Below, piece after piece: positions 39,272 through 47,754 of a DNA stretch of 64,000 bases. The notes under the pieces were generated by a model. That model worked only from the letters and a program-made list of their open reading frames with translations, made no database searches and was not told the DNA's origin. Every line of letters begins with the position of its first letter. The stretch's first letter is position 1. The position numbers and the translations under genes were made by a program. The DNA lies in NCBI RefSeq assembly GCF_016213215.1, contig NZ_JACRAW010000007.1:62001-126000 (forward strand), read 5' to 3'. The stretch comes from Bradyrhizobium sp. GTDB taxonomy: Bacteria > Pseudomonadota > Alphaproteobacteria > Rhizobiales > Xanthobacteraceae.

Positions 39272-39529
39272 TCATATCAGCTGGCGTGTCTTGAAGCCTG
39301 TTCGTGCGGGCTCACGCCGCGCGGCGTACGCTGTTTTCGCGTCGGCGGGTGTTGCGCGCCGTAGCCGCCGGGCCTGCGGAACCTCCTCGGCGTTGGCGAT
39401 CAACTGGGTGACGAAGGTCGGGTCGGGCCGCGGCAGCGTGTTCTTGTGCACCCATTGCACGGTCGGGGTGACCGGCACCAGCGAGCCGCCAACGCTTTCC
39501 GCCTGCTCTGGCCTATCGAAATCTGACAT
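39272..39529 (-). CDS. Small hypothetical protein, probably conserved
   Basis: An 85-residue soluble protein. The central part (WVHKNTLPRPDPTFVTQLIA) has ordinary codon-position composition and looks protein-like, unlike the opposing frame. I recall related small proteins in rhizobial genomes but cannot assign a family. The ribosome site is weak (GGTGAGCG). There are no membrane or signal features. Confidence 0.6.
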   Translation of the reverse strand: MSDFDRPEQAESVGGSLVPVTPTVQWVHKNTLPRPDPTFVTQLIANAEEVPQARRLRRATPADAKTAYAARREPARTGFKTRQLI

Positions 39530-39748
39530 CGCTCACCGAGCCTCGGCTGAACTGTCGCATTTTGGGACGCGACACCCTCTGCTGGCCCTGGATTCGCAAG
39601 GCTTATGCCGTTCGCCGGTATTTTCGTTCCGACAAGGTTAGAGACGTGGTTTCCAGATTATTTATGAACTTCGCCTAGGGTGACATCCCGAATTGGAACT
39701 ATCCTCAGCCAAGTTAGAATCACGGCGCTGTCCCGAAACGAGGCGATT

Positions 39749-41443
39749 TTGACATCAGCATTGCCGCAGGCGTCCGACATTCTGGCTTCGCTCGGCCAGG
39801 CCATTTTCGTGTGGGACATCGCCACCGACTCGATCGCGTGGAGCGACGAGGTCGGGGCGGTATTCTCCGACGTTCCGCCGGAGAAGCTGGCCAACGGCGG
39901 TGAGTTCGCCAAGCTGATCGAACCGTCGCAATCGGTCCGCATCGCCGCGCTGTCCCAATCCCCGGCAGTCCACGGCGTCGACGGCACGCCGTATCGTATC
40001 GAATACGGCGTGCGCGCGAGCACCTCGACGCCGGTGCTGTGGGTCGAGGAGACCGGGCGCTGGTTCGCGGGCCCCGACGGCAGGCCGGTGCGGGCGCAGG
40101 GCGTCATCCGCATCAACAATGAGCGCCACGCGAGAGACGAGGAGCTTTCCAAGCTGGCGCGGCTCGACCCGTTGACGGGCGAACTCAACCGCACCCATCT
40201 GGTCGCGGCGCTGGCGGAAGCGATCGAGGAATCATTGCGCTTCCGCTCGTCCTTTGCCTTCATGCTGATAGGTGTCGATCATCTGTCGCGCATCAACGAC
40301 GCCTTCGGCTTCGACGTGGCGGACGGAGTGATCTCGGAAGTGGCGCGGCGGATTCGCGCACGGCTGCGCGGCGGCGACGTGCTCGGCCGCTTCTCGGGCA
40401 ACAAGCTCGGCCTGATCCTGAAAAACTGCACCAATGACGACGTCAGCATCGCCGCCGAGCGTTTTCTCGCCGCCATCCGCGACGAGGTGGTGCCGACCAA
40501 ATCCGGGCCCGTGTCGGTGACGGCTTCGATCGGCGCGGTCAGCGCGCCGCGCCATGCCCGCAGCACGGACGACGCGATTAACCGCGCCCATGAGACGCTC
40601 GACCATGCCAAGCGTCGCCGCGCCGGGTCGTTTGCGATGTGGCGTCCCGATGCCGCGCGCGACGCGCAGCGCCGGGTCAACATCCGCGTCACCGACGAGA
40701 TCGTCACCGCGCTGAACGAGCGGCGCATCGCGCTGGCGTTCGAGCCGGTGGTCGGGGTGCGCGGCAGGGAGCAGGCCTTCCATGAGTGCCTGGTCCGCAT
40801 GCAGCAGGACGGCGGACAGGTGCTGCTTGCGCCCGACATCGTTCCGGTGGCGGAGCGGCTCGGGCTGATCCGCCTGGTCGATCATCGCGTGCTTGAGCTT
40901 GTGGTGGCCGAGCTTGCGGCATCTCCCGCCGTGCGGCTCAGCCTGAACATTTCGCCGGATACGACGACCGATCCGGACTGGTGGGCCTCGATCGAATCCC
41001 TGATGCGGGCGCACCCAGGCGTGGCCGAACGGCTGATCGTGGAAATCACCGAGACGGTTGCGATCCAGGACATCGAGGATGTGCGAAGCTTCGTCACGCG
41101 GCTCAAGAAGCTCGGCAGCCGGATCGCGATCGACGATTTCGGCGCCGGCTACACCTCGTTCCGGAACCTGCGCAAGCTCGGCGTCGACATCGTCAAGATC
41201 GACGGCGCGTTCGTGCAGAACATCGCTAGCTCGGCGGACGATCGTGCCTTCGTGCAGACGTTGATCGACCTGGCGCGTCGGCTCGACATCGAGACCGTGG
41301 CCGAATGGGTTCAGGACGAGGAGTCCGCGCGCCTGTTGTGCGACTGGGGCTGCGATTACATCCAGGGTCGCCTGACCGGACTGGCCTCGACGAAACGTCC
41401 CTGGGCCACGCTGCCCGATGCGACGCTGCCGGCGGCGGGTTAG
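39749..41443 (+). CDS. EAL-domain c-di-GMP phosphodiesterase with degenerate GGDEF
   Basis: About 564 residues. A PAS-like sensor (about 8-125) leads to a GGDEF-fold domain (about 135-295), whose signature is S-G-N-K-L at 216-220 in place of G-G-D-E-F, so cyclase activity is very unlikely. The EAL domain (about 318-560) keeps its metal and base residues: E346-C347-L348 in place of EAL, the Asn of LSLNIS, the Glu of EITET, the DD of IDDFGAG, the Lys of VKIDG and YIQG. It is therefore probably an active phosphodiesterase whose GGDEF may bind GTP as a regulator (inference). I chose TTG at 39749 (GAGG upstream); GTG at 39680 is an alternative. Confidence 0.87.
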   Translation: MTSALPQASDILASLGQAIFVWDIATDSIAWSDEVGAVFSDVPPEKLANGGEFAKLIEPSQSVRIAALSQSPAVHGVDGTPYRIEYGVRASTSTPVLWVEETGRWFAGPDGRPVRAQGVIRINNERHARDEELSKLARLDPLTGELNRTHLVAALAEAIEESLRFRSSFAFMLIGVDHLSRINDAFGFDVADGVISEVARRIRARLRGGDVLGRFSGNKLGLILKNCTNDDVSIAAERFLAAIRDEVVPTKSGPVSVTASIGAVSAPRHARSTDDAINRAHETLDHAKRRRAGSFAMWRPDAARDAQRRVNIRVTDEIVTALNERRIALAFEPVVGVRGREQAFHECLVRMQQDGGQVLLAPDIVPVAERLGLIRLVDHRVLELVVAELAASPAVRLSLNISPDTTTDPDWWASIESLMRAHPGVAERLIVEITETVAIQDIEDVRSFVTRLKKLGSRIAIDDFGAGYTSFRNLRKLGVDIVKIDGAFVQNIASSADDRAFVQTLIDLARRLDIETVAEWVQDEESARLLCDWGCDYIQGRLTGLASTKRPWATLPDATLPAAG

Positions 41444-41451
41444 CCGATAAT

Positions 41452-42960
41452 CTAGGCTTCCTCATCCAGCGCGACCAGCTCGCGCTTCTTGCGCAGCGCC
41501 GGCAACAGCGGCGCGATCAGCAGCGCAAGCGCGAGCGCGAGACAAGCGGCCGAGATCGGCCGCTGGACGAAGGTCCAGAGGTCGCCGTGCGAGAGGATCA
41601 GCGACTTGCGCAAGTTGTTCTCGAGCATCGGACCGAGCACGAAGGCCAGTACCAGCGGGGCAGGCTCATAGCCGAGCTTGCGCATGAAATAGCCCACCAC
41701 GCCGAACGCGATCATGACGTAGACATCGAACACGTTGTTGCTGGAACAGTAGACGCCGAGGATGGTGAAGAGGATGATCAGCGGGAAGAGGACGTTGTAC
41801 GGCAGCTTCAGAAGTTGAACCCACATGCCGATCATCGGCAGGTTGAGCACCAGCAGCATGACGTTGCCGATATACATGCTGGCGACGATGCCCCAGAACA
41901 GGCCGGGGTTCTGCGTGATCAGAAGCGGACCGGGCTGCAGTCCATGAATGACGAACGCGCCGAGCAAGAGCGCCATCACCACATTCGGCGGAATGCCCAG
42001 CGTCATCAGCGGGATGAACGCGCCGCCAGCCGCGGCGTTGTTGGCAGCTTCCGGTCCGGCAACGCCTTCGATCGCCCCATTGCCGAACCGCTCGGGCGTC
42101 TTGGACAGGCGCTTTTCCAGCGCGTAGGAGGCAAAAGAGGAAATCACTGCGCCACCACCCGGCAGAATGCCGAGCAGAAAACCAAGCATCGTCCCGCGCG
42201 TCAGCGGTCCCGCGCTGGCCTGCCAGTCGGCCCGGTTCGGCAACAGATGCGTGATCTTCGTGTTGATGATGTCGCGCCTGATCACCTGCTCGGTGTTGAG
42301 CAGGACCTCGGCAACGCCGAACAGGCCCATCACCACAGGGACGAGACCGATGCCGTCGATCAGTTCCATGCGGCCGAAGGTCAATCGCGGCTGGGCCGTG
42401 ATGCTGTCGAGCCCGACGAGGCCGAGCACGACGCCGATGCAGGCCATCAGCAGCGCCTTCGCCATCGAGCCCTGGGTAAGAAAGGTAAGCACCACGAGCC
42501 CGAGCACCATCAGGCTGAAATATTCTGCCGGACCGAATGCGATTGCAATGCTGGCGAGCTTCGGCGCGACCAGCATCAAGGCGACCAGCGCGAAGGTGCC
42601 GGCGATGAAGGAGCCGAAGGCGGCGATTCCGAGCGCCGGCCCGGCGCGCCCTTGCTTCGCCATCTGGTGCCCGTCGATACAGGTGACGACAGAGGCTGCT
42701 TCGCCGGGGATGTTGACCAGGATCGAGGTGGTCGAGCCGCCATACATGGAGCCGTAGTAGATCCCGGCCATCATGATGATGCCGGACTCCGGCGTGCCCG
42801 ACAGCGTCACGGGCAGGAGCAGCGACATCGCCGAGATCGGCCCGATTCCGGGCAAGACGCCGACCAGCGTGCCGATAAAGACGCCGATGAAGCAATACAG
42901 GAGATTGATCGGCATAAGTGCGACGCCGAAACCATGCGCGACATTGGCAAGGGTATCCAT
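41452..42960 (-). CDS. tctA: Tripartite tricarboxylate transporter large permease
   Basis: A 502-residue membrane protein with about 11-12 helices, of the TctA family. The signature [16 protein letters not shown] near residue 38 and the second copy [15 protein letters not shown] near 260 are the family's repeated motif. It imports tricarboxylates or related organic acids with Na+ or H+. It is the last of three genes (tctC-tctB-tctA) with gaps of three and seven bases, so one operon. Confidence 0.93.
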   Translation of the reverse strand: MDTLANVAHGFGVALMPINLLYCFIGVFIGTLVGVLPGIGPISAMSLLLPVTLSGTPESGIIMMAGIYYGSMYGGSTTSILVNIPGEAASVVTCIDGHQMAKQGRAGPALGIAAFGSFIAGTFALVALMLVAPKLASIAIAFGPAEYFSLMVLGLVVLTFLTQGSMAKALLMACIGVVLGLVGLDSITAQPRLTFGRMELIDGIGLVPVVMGLFGVAEVLLNTEQVIRRDIINTKITHLLPNRADWQASAGPLTRGTMLGFLLGILPGGGAVISSFASYALEKRLSKTPERFGNGAIEGVAGPEAANNAAAGGAFIPLMTLGIPPNVVMALLLGAFVIHGLQPGPLLITQNPGLFWGIVASMYIGNVMLLVLNLPMIGMWVQLLKLPYNVLFPLIILFTILGVYCSSNNVFDVYVMIAFGVVGYFMRKLGYEPAPLVLAFVLGPMLENNLRKSLILSHGDLWTFVQRPISAACLALALALLIAPLLPALRKKRELVALDEEA

Positions 42961-42967
42961 TGCGCGA

Positions 42968-43453
42968 TCACCCTATGCCAAACGCGCCCGAAGGTAGCTG
43001 GATCAGAAGCAGGCGTTTGAGCACCCACCACATGCCGAGCGGAACGAGCACGGCAATCGGAATGGCGAGCGACCAGCGTACGGGATCGATCAGGCGCAGC
43101 AACAGCAACATCAACGGAATGGACGACAGCAGAAATCCCAGCGGTTCGAGGGCCAAGGAGAACGCGATGAGGCAGGCGATGATCAGGGCCGGCTTGGTCC
43201 AGCGCGCGTTCTCCCAGCGAGAGGCGAGGGTCGGGCCGCCCTCGGCGATCGCCGCCACGATGATGGCGGTCGCGAACACGCACATCAGGATGCCCGTATA
43301 GAACAGCACATAGCCGGAGCCGGGATCGTTGATGGTGCCGAGCTTGAGCTTCAATCCCGACCAGATCACGAAGCCGCCAAGCGCAAGGCCGATGAGCCCG
43401 CCCCAGAGTTCGGAGTTGTTGAGGCGGGGTTTTGCGTTCCCACCGCTGCGCAC
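42968..43453 (-). CDS. tctB: Tripartite tricarboxylate transporter small permease
   Basis: A 161-residue protein with four predicted helices matching the TctB family: LWGGLIGLALGGFVIWSGL, SGYVLFYTGILMCVFATAI, PALIIACLIAFSLALEPLGF and WSLAIPIAVLVPLGMWWVL. It pairs with TctA in the membrane. It lies between tctC and tctA in the same operon. Confidence 0.88.
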   Translation of the reverse strand: MRSGGNAKPRLNNSELWGGLIGLALGGFVIWSGLKLKLGTINDPGSGYVLFYTGILMCVFATAIIVAAIAEGGPTLASRWENARWTKPALIIACLIAFSLALEPLGFLLSSIPLMLLLLRLIDPVRWSLAIPIAVLVPLGMWWVLKRLLLIQLPSGAFGIG

Positions 43454-43456
43454 GGC

Positions 43457-44425
43457 TTAGTTCGTCTTCTTCGCAAGCCCAAGCCGCTCGATGATCTTGC
43501 GCTCGGACTCGGTGATCTCGACGACTAATTTCTTGTAGTCTTCCGTATTCCTGTAGTTCGGCACCATGTCGTATTTGGCGAGCGTCGCGACCACGGCCGG
43601 GTCTTCGATCGCCTTCTTGAAGGCGTCGTGCAGCTTGGCGACGATCTTGGGATCCATGCCCTTCGGCCCGGCAACGCCGAACGGGGAGTCATAGACCATG
43701 GGATAGCCGAGCTCCTTCAGGGTCGGAACATCGGGGTAGTTCGGCGACCGTGCCGCGGTCCACACCATCAAGAGCCGCAACTTGCCGGCATCGACCAGAG
43801 GCCGCCAGCCCGTCGAATCGGCCTGCAGCATCGTGTGCTGGCCCAGCACGGCGGCGTTGGTCTCGGCGCCGCCCTTGAACGGCACCTGCGTCAGCTTGAT
43901 CCCGGCCATGGCCGCGATCTGCTCCATGCCGATATGCAACGAGGTTCCCGCGCCCGGTGTCGCATAGGTCACCTTGCCCGGGTTCTGCTTGGCGAAATCC
44001 ACCACGTCCTTCCAGGTCTTGAACTGGGACTCGGCGCTGGTGGTCACGCCGAACGTATAGCCGGTGAGATGGATGATATAGGTGAAATCCTTCGCCGGAT
44101 CCCAGGACACCTCCTGCATCAGCGGCAGGCGAAATACGGTGATCGGGATCTGCGCGATGGTGTAGCCGTCCGGTTTCGCTGCCGCAGCCATGGTGGCCGG
44201 GCCGACCGTGCCGCTGCCGCCCGCCTTGTTGTCGATCACGATCGGCTGGCCGAGCACCTTTGACGCGCTGTCGGCGATCGCGCGCATCGAGATGTCGGTC
44301 GACCCGCCCGCTGGCCACGGCACGATCAGCGTGATCGGCTTGGTGGGGTATTCCTGTGCGCCGGCGGCCACAGATAGCAGTACGCCAATGGCGGCAAGCA
44401 TGATCGTCCGTCGGCATTGCGACAT
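43457..44425 (-). CDS. tctC: Tripartite tricarboxylate transporter substrate-binding protein
   Basis: A 322-residue periplasmic binding protein of the TctC/Bug family. A signal peptide (cleavage near AAGAQ) precedes the Bug signature KPITLIVPWPAGGSTD. GGAGG lies eight bases before the ATG. It is the first gene of the tctCBA operon. The usual regulator pair tctDE is not adjacent. The ligand is unknown; Bug proteins bind diverse dicarboxylates and aromatic acids. Confidence 0.93.
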   Translation of the reverse strand: MSQCRRTIMLAAIGVLLSVAAGAQEYPTKPITLIVPWPAGGSTDISMRAIADSASKVLGQPIVIDNKAGGSGTVGPATMAAAAKPDGYTIAQIPITVFRLPLMQEVSWDPAKDFTYIIHLTGYTFGVTTSAESQFKTWKDVVDFAKQNPGKVTYATPGAGTSLHIGMEQIAAMAGIKLTQVPFKGGAETNAAVLGQHTMLQADSTGWRPLVDAGKLRLLMVWTAARSPNYPDVPTLKELGYPMVYDSPFGVAGPKGMDPKIVAKLHDAFKKAIEDPAVVATLAKYDMVPNYRNTEDYKKLVVEITESERKIIERLGLAKKTN

Positions 44426-44659
44426 TGCAAATCCTCCCTCGCGGTCTCGTTGGTATGCGGACCGGCGTTATTCCGTTGTTGTGGGATCTTCCCTGAAAAC
44501 TCCGGAGAAGAAAAGCGCATTTCGGGCCCGCGCGCCTGTTGCGCGACCGGGGTTGCTATTCATTCAGGGCGGCCGATCGGGCTCACCGCGTTCGAGCGGC
44601 CCTTGTTTCTCGAGCTCGACGGGCAAATCAGGCGGAAAACCTGTCAAGCCGAGCTCGCA
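44426..44659. other. Intergenic gap upstream of tctC
   Basis: Promoter region of tctC and spacer before the repeat element. No gene is supported on either strand. A palindromic CTCGAGCTCGA occurs at about 44610. Confidence 0.5.
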
Positions 44660-45431
44660 AAAATATTTCGCTTTTCCCGAAACGAAAATCAGCTTATGGT
44701 TGCTTCGTCCCGCCCGGCACGAGGGGCGGATCGCGAGTCGTCACGAAACGCGGGCTGGGATGCGGTGGACGCGGCAGCGTCGGCGCGGAAGGAATTGCAG
44801 GGCGGTGCTCCTTGGCCTTGAGCCGGGACCCGTGAGCGATCGACCGGCGCGTAGGACGAACGACGCTGAAGATTTTGTCTTGCGAGGCTTCGATGCGACT
44901 TTTCGCGCCGAAGCTTCAGCGAAGGCGGAATTCCGCGTACGGCAAAACCGTGTGGTCCTGGCACCCGTTGCTGGTGTCAAGCTTGCGGAGGCGAAGTCGA
45001 TCCAACCGGATTGATCAGCCGTCAATTCGCGGGCGACGGAGGCAAGACGAATTCGTCTCCGGGGAGAGCACGGCATAAGCCGTCAGACCACTGCGCAGGG
45101 AAGGCCGGGCTGCTCCGGCTGTACCTGTGGTTTTCCCGCTGTGCATTTTGCGCAGAGCCTGCGCACAGCGGGCCACGGGTGCCAGCGGGCACCCGGTCTT
45201 CCCTGCGCCCTCTGTCTTGAAGCTCCCTTGAAGAGGGTGTGGAAGTTTAGCAAAACTCGGGCGCCACGCGCCGCGAGAATGCATCGCCGCATCTGGTGTT
45301 TTGAAAGATTGAATCGGTGCCGCGGACTCACTGTCATCGTCCGCGAAAGCGGACGATCCAGTACCCCAGATGCAGTGCGTAGCCGAGAAGCATAGCGTAC
45401 TGGATGCCGTGCCTTCGCGGGGCATCACGAC
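44660..45431. repeat. Composite dispersed element with strong RNA-like folding
   Basis: About 770 bases with no supported gene. From memory, several blocks (for example GGGATGCGGTGGACGCGGCA, GTGGTCCTGGCACCCGTTGC and CGTCTCCGGGGAGAGCACG) belong to a long repeat found in many copies in Bradyrhizobium/Rhodopseudomonas genomes. The 3' part folds: GCGCAGGGAAGGCCGGG (45093-45109) pairs with 45192-45208 over 17 bp, and inside it CCCGCTGTGC (45135-45144) pairs with 45163-45172. It ends with a hairpin-containing element (45333-45431) related to the one at 10300. An open frame on the minus strand (45015-45428) is probably fortuitous. Confidence 0.6.
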
Positions 45432-45447
45432 AATCCAAAAGAAGCGC

Positions 45448-46071
45448 CTACTCTTCCTTTTTCGACGCTTCTTCCTTTTTCGACGTTTCTTCCTTCTTCG
45501 ACATGCGCTCGAGCCGCTCCTGCATTTCCTTCATCTGGCGGCGCAGGTCGTCGATATTGGTGTCTTCCAGCGGGGTCTCCGACGTCTTCGCCGGCTCAGG
45601 CTCCGATGCGCCAACGCGCGTCGTGAACGGCTTGAACATCGAGAAGGTCTGCTGGAACAGCTCCATGTTGCGGCGGACCTGTTCCTCAAGCGGCGCAAAG
45701 GGAGTGCCGCTCAGCGTGTTCGCGAGCTGCTTGCGGAATTTCTCCTGCTCGCGCGTCAGCGTATCGATGGATTGTTCGAGGAATTTCGGGACCACCATCT
45801 GCATGCTGTCTCCGTAGAATCGGATCAGCTGCCGCAGGAAGGTGGTCGGCAACAGGTTCTGGCCGGCCTTGTTCTCCTGCTCGAAGATGATCTGAGCCAG
45901 CACCGAGCGTGTGATGTCCTCGCCGGTCTTGGCGTCATAAACCAGGAAATCCTCGCCTTCCTTTACCATCGCCGCGAGGTCTTCCAGGGTCACGTAGGTG
46001 CTCGTTCCGGTGTTGTAGAGCCGTCGGTTCGCGTACTTCTTGATGGTGGTCGGTTGGTCTGATTTCGCCAT
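45448..46071 (-). CDS. phaR: PHB synthesis repressor PhaR
   Basis: A 207-residue regulator. The N-terminal PHB_acc_N domain (about 8-70) contains IKKYANRRLYNTGTSTYVTL. A second domain follows at about 75-115 (IIFEQENKAG ... LRQLIRFYGD). PhaR binds PHB granules and DNA, repressing phasin and its own gene until polymer is present (family knowledge). The C-terminus is a three-unit repeat S-K-K-E-E-x. It is divergent from phaA; the gap between them is the expected site for autoregulation. Confidence 0.95.
   Translation of the reverse strand: MAKSDQPTTIKKYANRRLYNTGTSTYVTLEDLAAMVKEGEDFLVYDAKTGEDITRSVLAQIIFEQENKAGQNLLPTTFLRQLIRFYGDSMQMVVPKFLEQSIDTLTREQEKFRKQLANTLSGTPFAPLEEQVRRNMELFQQTFSMFKPFTTRVGASEPEPAKTSETPLEDTNIDDLRRQMKEMQERLERMSKKEETSKKEEASKKEE
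45451..45501 (-). repeat. 18-bp tandem repeat at the phaR 3' end
   Basis: Two full units and one partial unit encode SKKEET, SKKEEA, SKKEE. The units differ at a few bases, so the array is not newly made. It extends the charged tail of PhaR and could change length by slippage. Confidence 0.85.
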
Positions 46072-46386
46072 GAGCTCTCACTTGAAAAACACGGAGAACG
46101 GGAACCCGACGGCTTTGCCGCAGGGCGGGACGAGCTGCGCAACGCAACAAAATAAGCATTTTCAATGAGCTTCGGCTACCGTTTTGTGCGCCACGGTTAA
46201 TTCGGCAGCAATAAGGCTGCATCCGAAATAGCCGAGAACGTCATTTTGAGTGCGCTGCGGCAAAAATCCGGCCTCTGGACAATTGACATGCCGCGGCGAG
46301 GTTAACAGGATGCAGGCGAGACTGGCCGCCGTTTCCGGCGCACGCCGATCCTCGTTTTCAAGATCCTCAAGCCCCAGGAGATTCCC
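46072..46386. promoter_or_regulatory. phaR-phaA divergent intergenic region
   Basis: About 315 bases without a gene. TGC/GCA-rich stretches occur on the phaR side, including TGCGCAACGCA (46136-46146) and TTGCCGCA (46115-46122). A TTGACA box lies at 46283-46288 on the phaA side without a good -10. These may be PhaR targets and promoters; nothing more can be assigned. AGGAG precedes the phaA start. Confidence 0.45.
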
Positions 46387-47565
46387 ATGTCAGACGATGT
46401 CGTCATCGTCAGCGCCGCCCGCACCCCGGTCGGAAGCTTCAACGGCGCGTTCGCCACCATGCCTGCCCATGAGCTCGGTGCGGTCGCCATCAAGGCCGCC
46501 ATGGAGCGCGCCGGCCTCGAGCCGGGCCGTGTCTCCGAGGTGATCCTGGGCCAGATCCTTACCGCCGGCCAAGGCCAGAACCCAGCCCGCCAGGCCTCGA
46601 TCGCCGCCGGCATTCCGGTGGAGAGCCCGGCTTGGGGCGTCAACCAGCTGTGCGGTTCGGGCCTGCGCTCGGTGGCGCTCGGCTATCAGGCCCTGCTCAA
46701 CGGTGATTCCGACATCGTGGTTGCCGGCGGCCAGGAATCCATGAGCACGGCCCAGCACGCCCAATATCTGCGCGGCGGCGTCAAGATGGGCCCGCTCGAG
46801 CTCGTCGACACCATGATCAAGGACGGCCTGTGGGATGCCTTCAACGGCTATCACATGGGTAACACCGCCGAGAACGTGGCCAAGCAATATCAGATCACGC
46901 GCGCCCAGCAGGACGAGTTCGCGGTGTCCTCGCAGCAGAAGGCCGAGGCGGCGCAGAAGGCGGGCAAGTTCAAGGACGAGATCGTCCCGGTCATCATCAA
47001 GACGCGCAAGGGCGACGTCGTGGTCGATACCGACGAATATCCGCGCCATGGCGCTACGCTGGACGGAATGGGCAAGCTGAGGCCGGCCTTCGAGAAAGAT
47101 GGCACGGTGACCGCAGGCAACGCCTCGGGCATCAATGACGGTGCTGCCGCGGTGGTGCTGATGACCGCCAAGCAGGCGGCCAAGGAAGGCAAGAAGCCGT
47201 TGGCCCGGATCGTTTCCTGGGCGCACGCCGGCGTCGATCCGAAGATCATGGGTACCGGCCCGATCCCCGCCTCGCGCGCGGCGCTGAAGAAGGCCGGCTG
47301 GAACATCGGCGATCTCGATCTCATCGAGGCCAACGAGGCGTTCGCCGCGCAGGCCTGCGCCGTCAACAAGGACCTCGGCTGGGATACGTCCAAGGTCAAC
47401 GTCAATGGCGGCGCGATCGCGATCGGGCATACGATCGGCGCCTCCGGAGCCCGCGTGCTGGTGACGCTGTTGCATGAAATGCAGAAGCGCGACGCCAAGA
47501 AGGGGCTTGCCACGCTGTGCATCGGCGGCGGCATGGGTATCGCGATGTGCATTGCACGCGATTGA
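46387..47565 (+). CDS. phaA: Acetyl-CoA C-acetyltransferase (PHB pathway)
   Basis: A 392-residue biosynthetic thiolase that condenses two acetyl-CoA to acetoacetyl-CoA. The catalytic residues are Cys89 ([10 protein letters not shown]), His348 ([10 protein letters not shown]) and Cys378 (TLCIGGGMG). Length and residues match PhaA/PhbA, including the methionine-rich covering loop [12 protein letters not shown]. It is directly upstream of phaB, separated by a terminator. Its last codons contain one of two copies of the palindrome GTGCATTGCAC. Confidence 0.96.
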   Translation: MSDDVVIVSAARTPVGSFNGAFATMPAHELGAVAIKAAMERAGLEPGRVSEVILGQILTAGQGQNPARQASIAAGIPVESPAWGVNQLCGSGLRSVALGYQALLNGDSDIVVAGGQESMSTAQHAQYLRGGVKMGPLELVDTMIKDGLWDAFNGYHMGNTAENVAKQYQITRAQQDEFAVSSQQKAEAAQKAGKFKDEIVPVIIKTRKGDVVVDTDEYPRHGATLDGMGKLRPAFEKDGTVTAGNASGINDGAAAVVLMTAKQAAKEGKKPLARIVSWAHAGVDPKIMGTGPIPASRAALKKAGWNIGDLDLIEANEAFAAQACAVNKDLGWDTSKVNVNGGAIAIGHTIGASGARVLVTLLHEMQKRDAKKGLATLCIGGGMGIAMCIARD

Positions 47566-47579
47566 GATGTGCATTGCAC
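47547..47579. promoter_or_regulatory. Duplicated TGC-ATT-GCA palindromes at the phaA 3' end
   Basis: GTGCATTGCAC occurs at 47547-47557 and 47569-47579, exactly 22 bases apart (two helix turns, same DNA face). Each has the TGC-N3-GCA pattern reported for PhaR sites in Paracoccus. The first copy lies in the last phaA codons and the second just after the stop. A strong terminator and a promoter for phaB lie downstream. Confidence 0.5.
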
Positions 47580-47643
47580 ACGACCAAAAAGGCGGCGGTT
47601 GCAAATAGAATATTCTTCGCAGCCGGACCGCATTGAACTAAAG

Positions 47644-47670
47644 AAAACGCCCGGCTGTGCCGGGCGTTTT
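47644..47670 (+). terminator. Intrinsic terminator between phaA and phaB
   Basis: AAAACGCCCGGC-TGT-GCCGGGCGTTTT is a perfect 12-bp stem with a 3-base loop and flanking A/T runs, so it can terminate in either direction. It separates phaA from phaB transcription. Confidence 0.92.
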
Positions 47671-47674
47671 ATTC

Positions 47675-47702
47675 TTGATAACCGTCAAACGGACCGCATA
47701 AT
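47675..47702 (+). promoter_or_regulatory. Candidate sigma-70-type promoter of phaB
   Basis: TTGATA (47675-47680), a 16-base spacer and CATAAT (47697-47702), about 50 bases before the phaB start. It directly follows the terminator, as needed for independent expression of phaB. Confidence 0.5.
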
Positions 47703-47754
47703 TCGACTCTAAAAACTTCACGGCGGCACAAGCGTCCAAGGGAAGGAATACGAC

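Noticed and set aside
39213..39641. A plus-strand frame opposite the small hypothetical protein
   Set aside because: The minus-strand frame has the more protein-like composition and a clean start and stop.
41305..43020. A long plus-strand frame opposite tctA
   Set aside because: Composition is His/Asp/Arg/Glu biased, typical of an antisense shadow; TctA has all its motifs.
44190..45076. Several overlapping short frames in the gap after tctC
   Set aside because: They lie in the dispersed element, have no domain and no ribosome sites.
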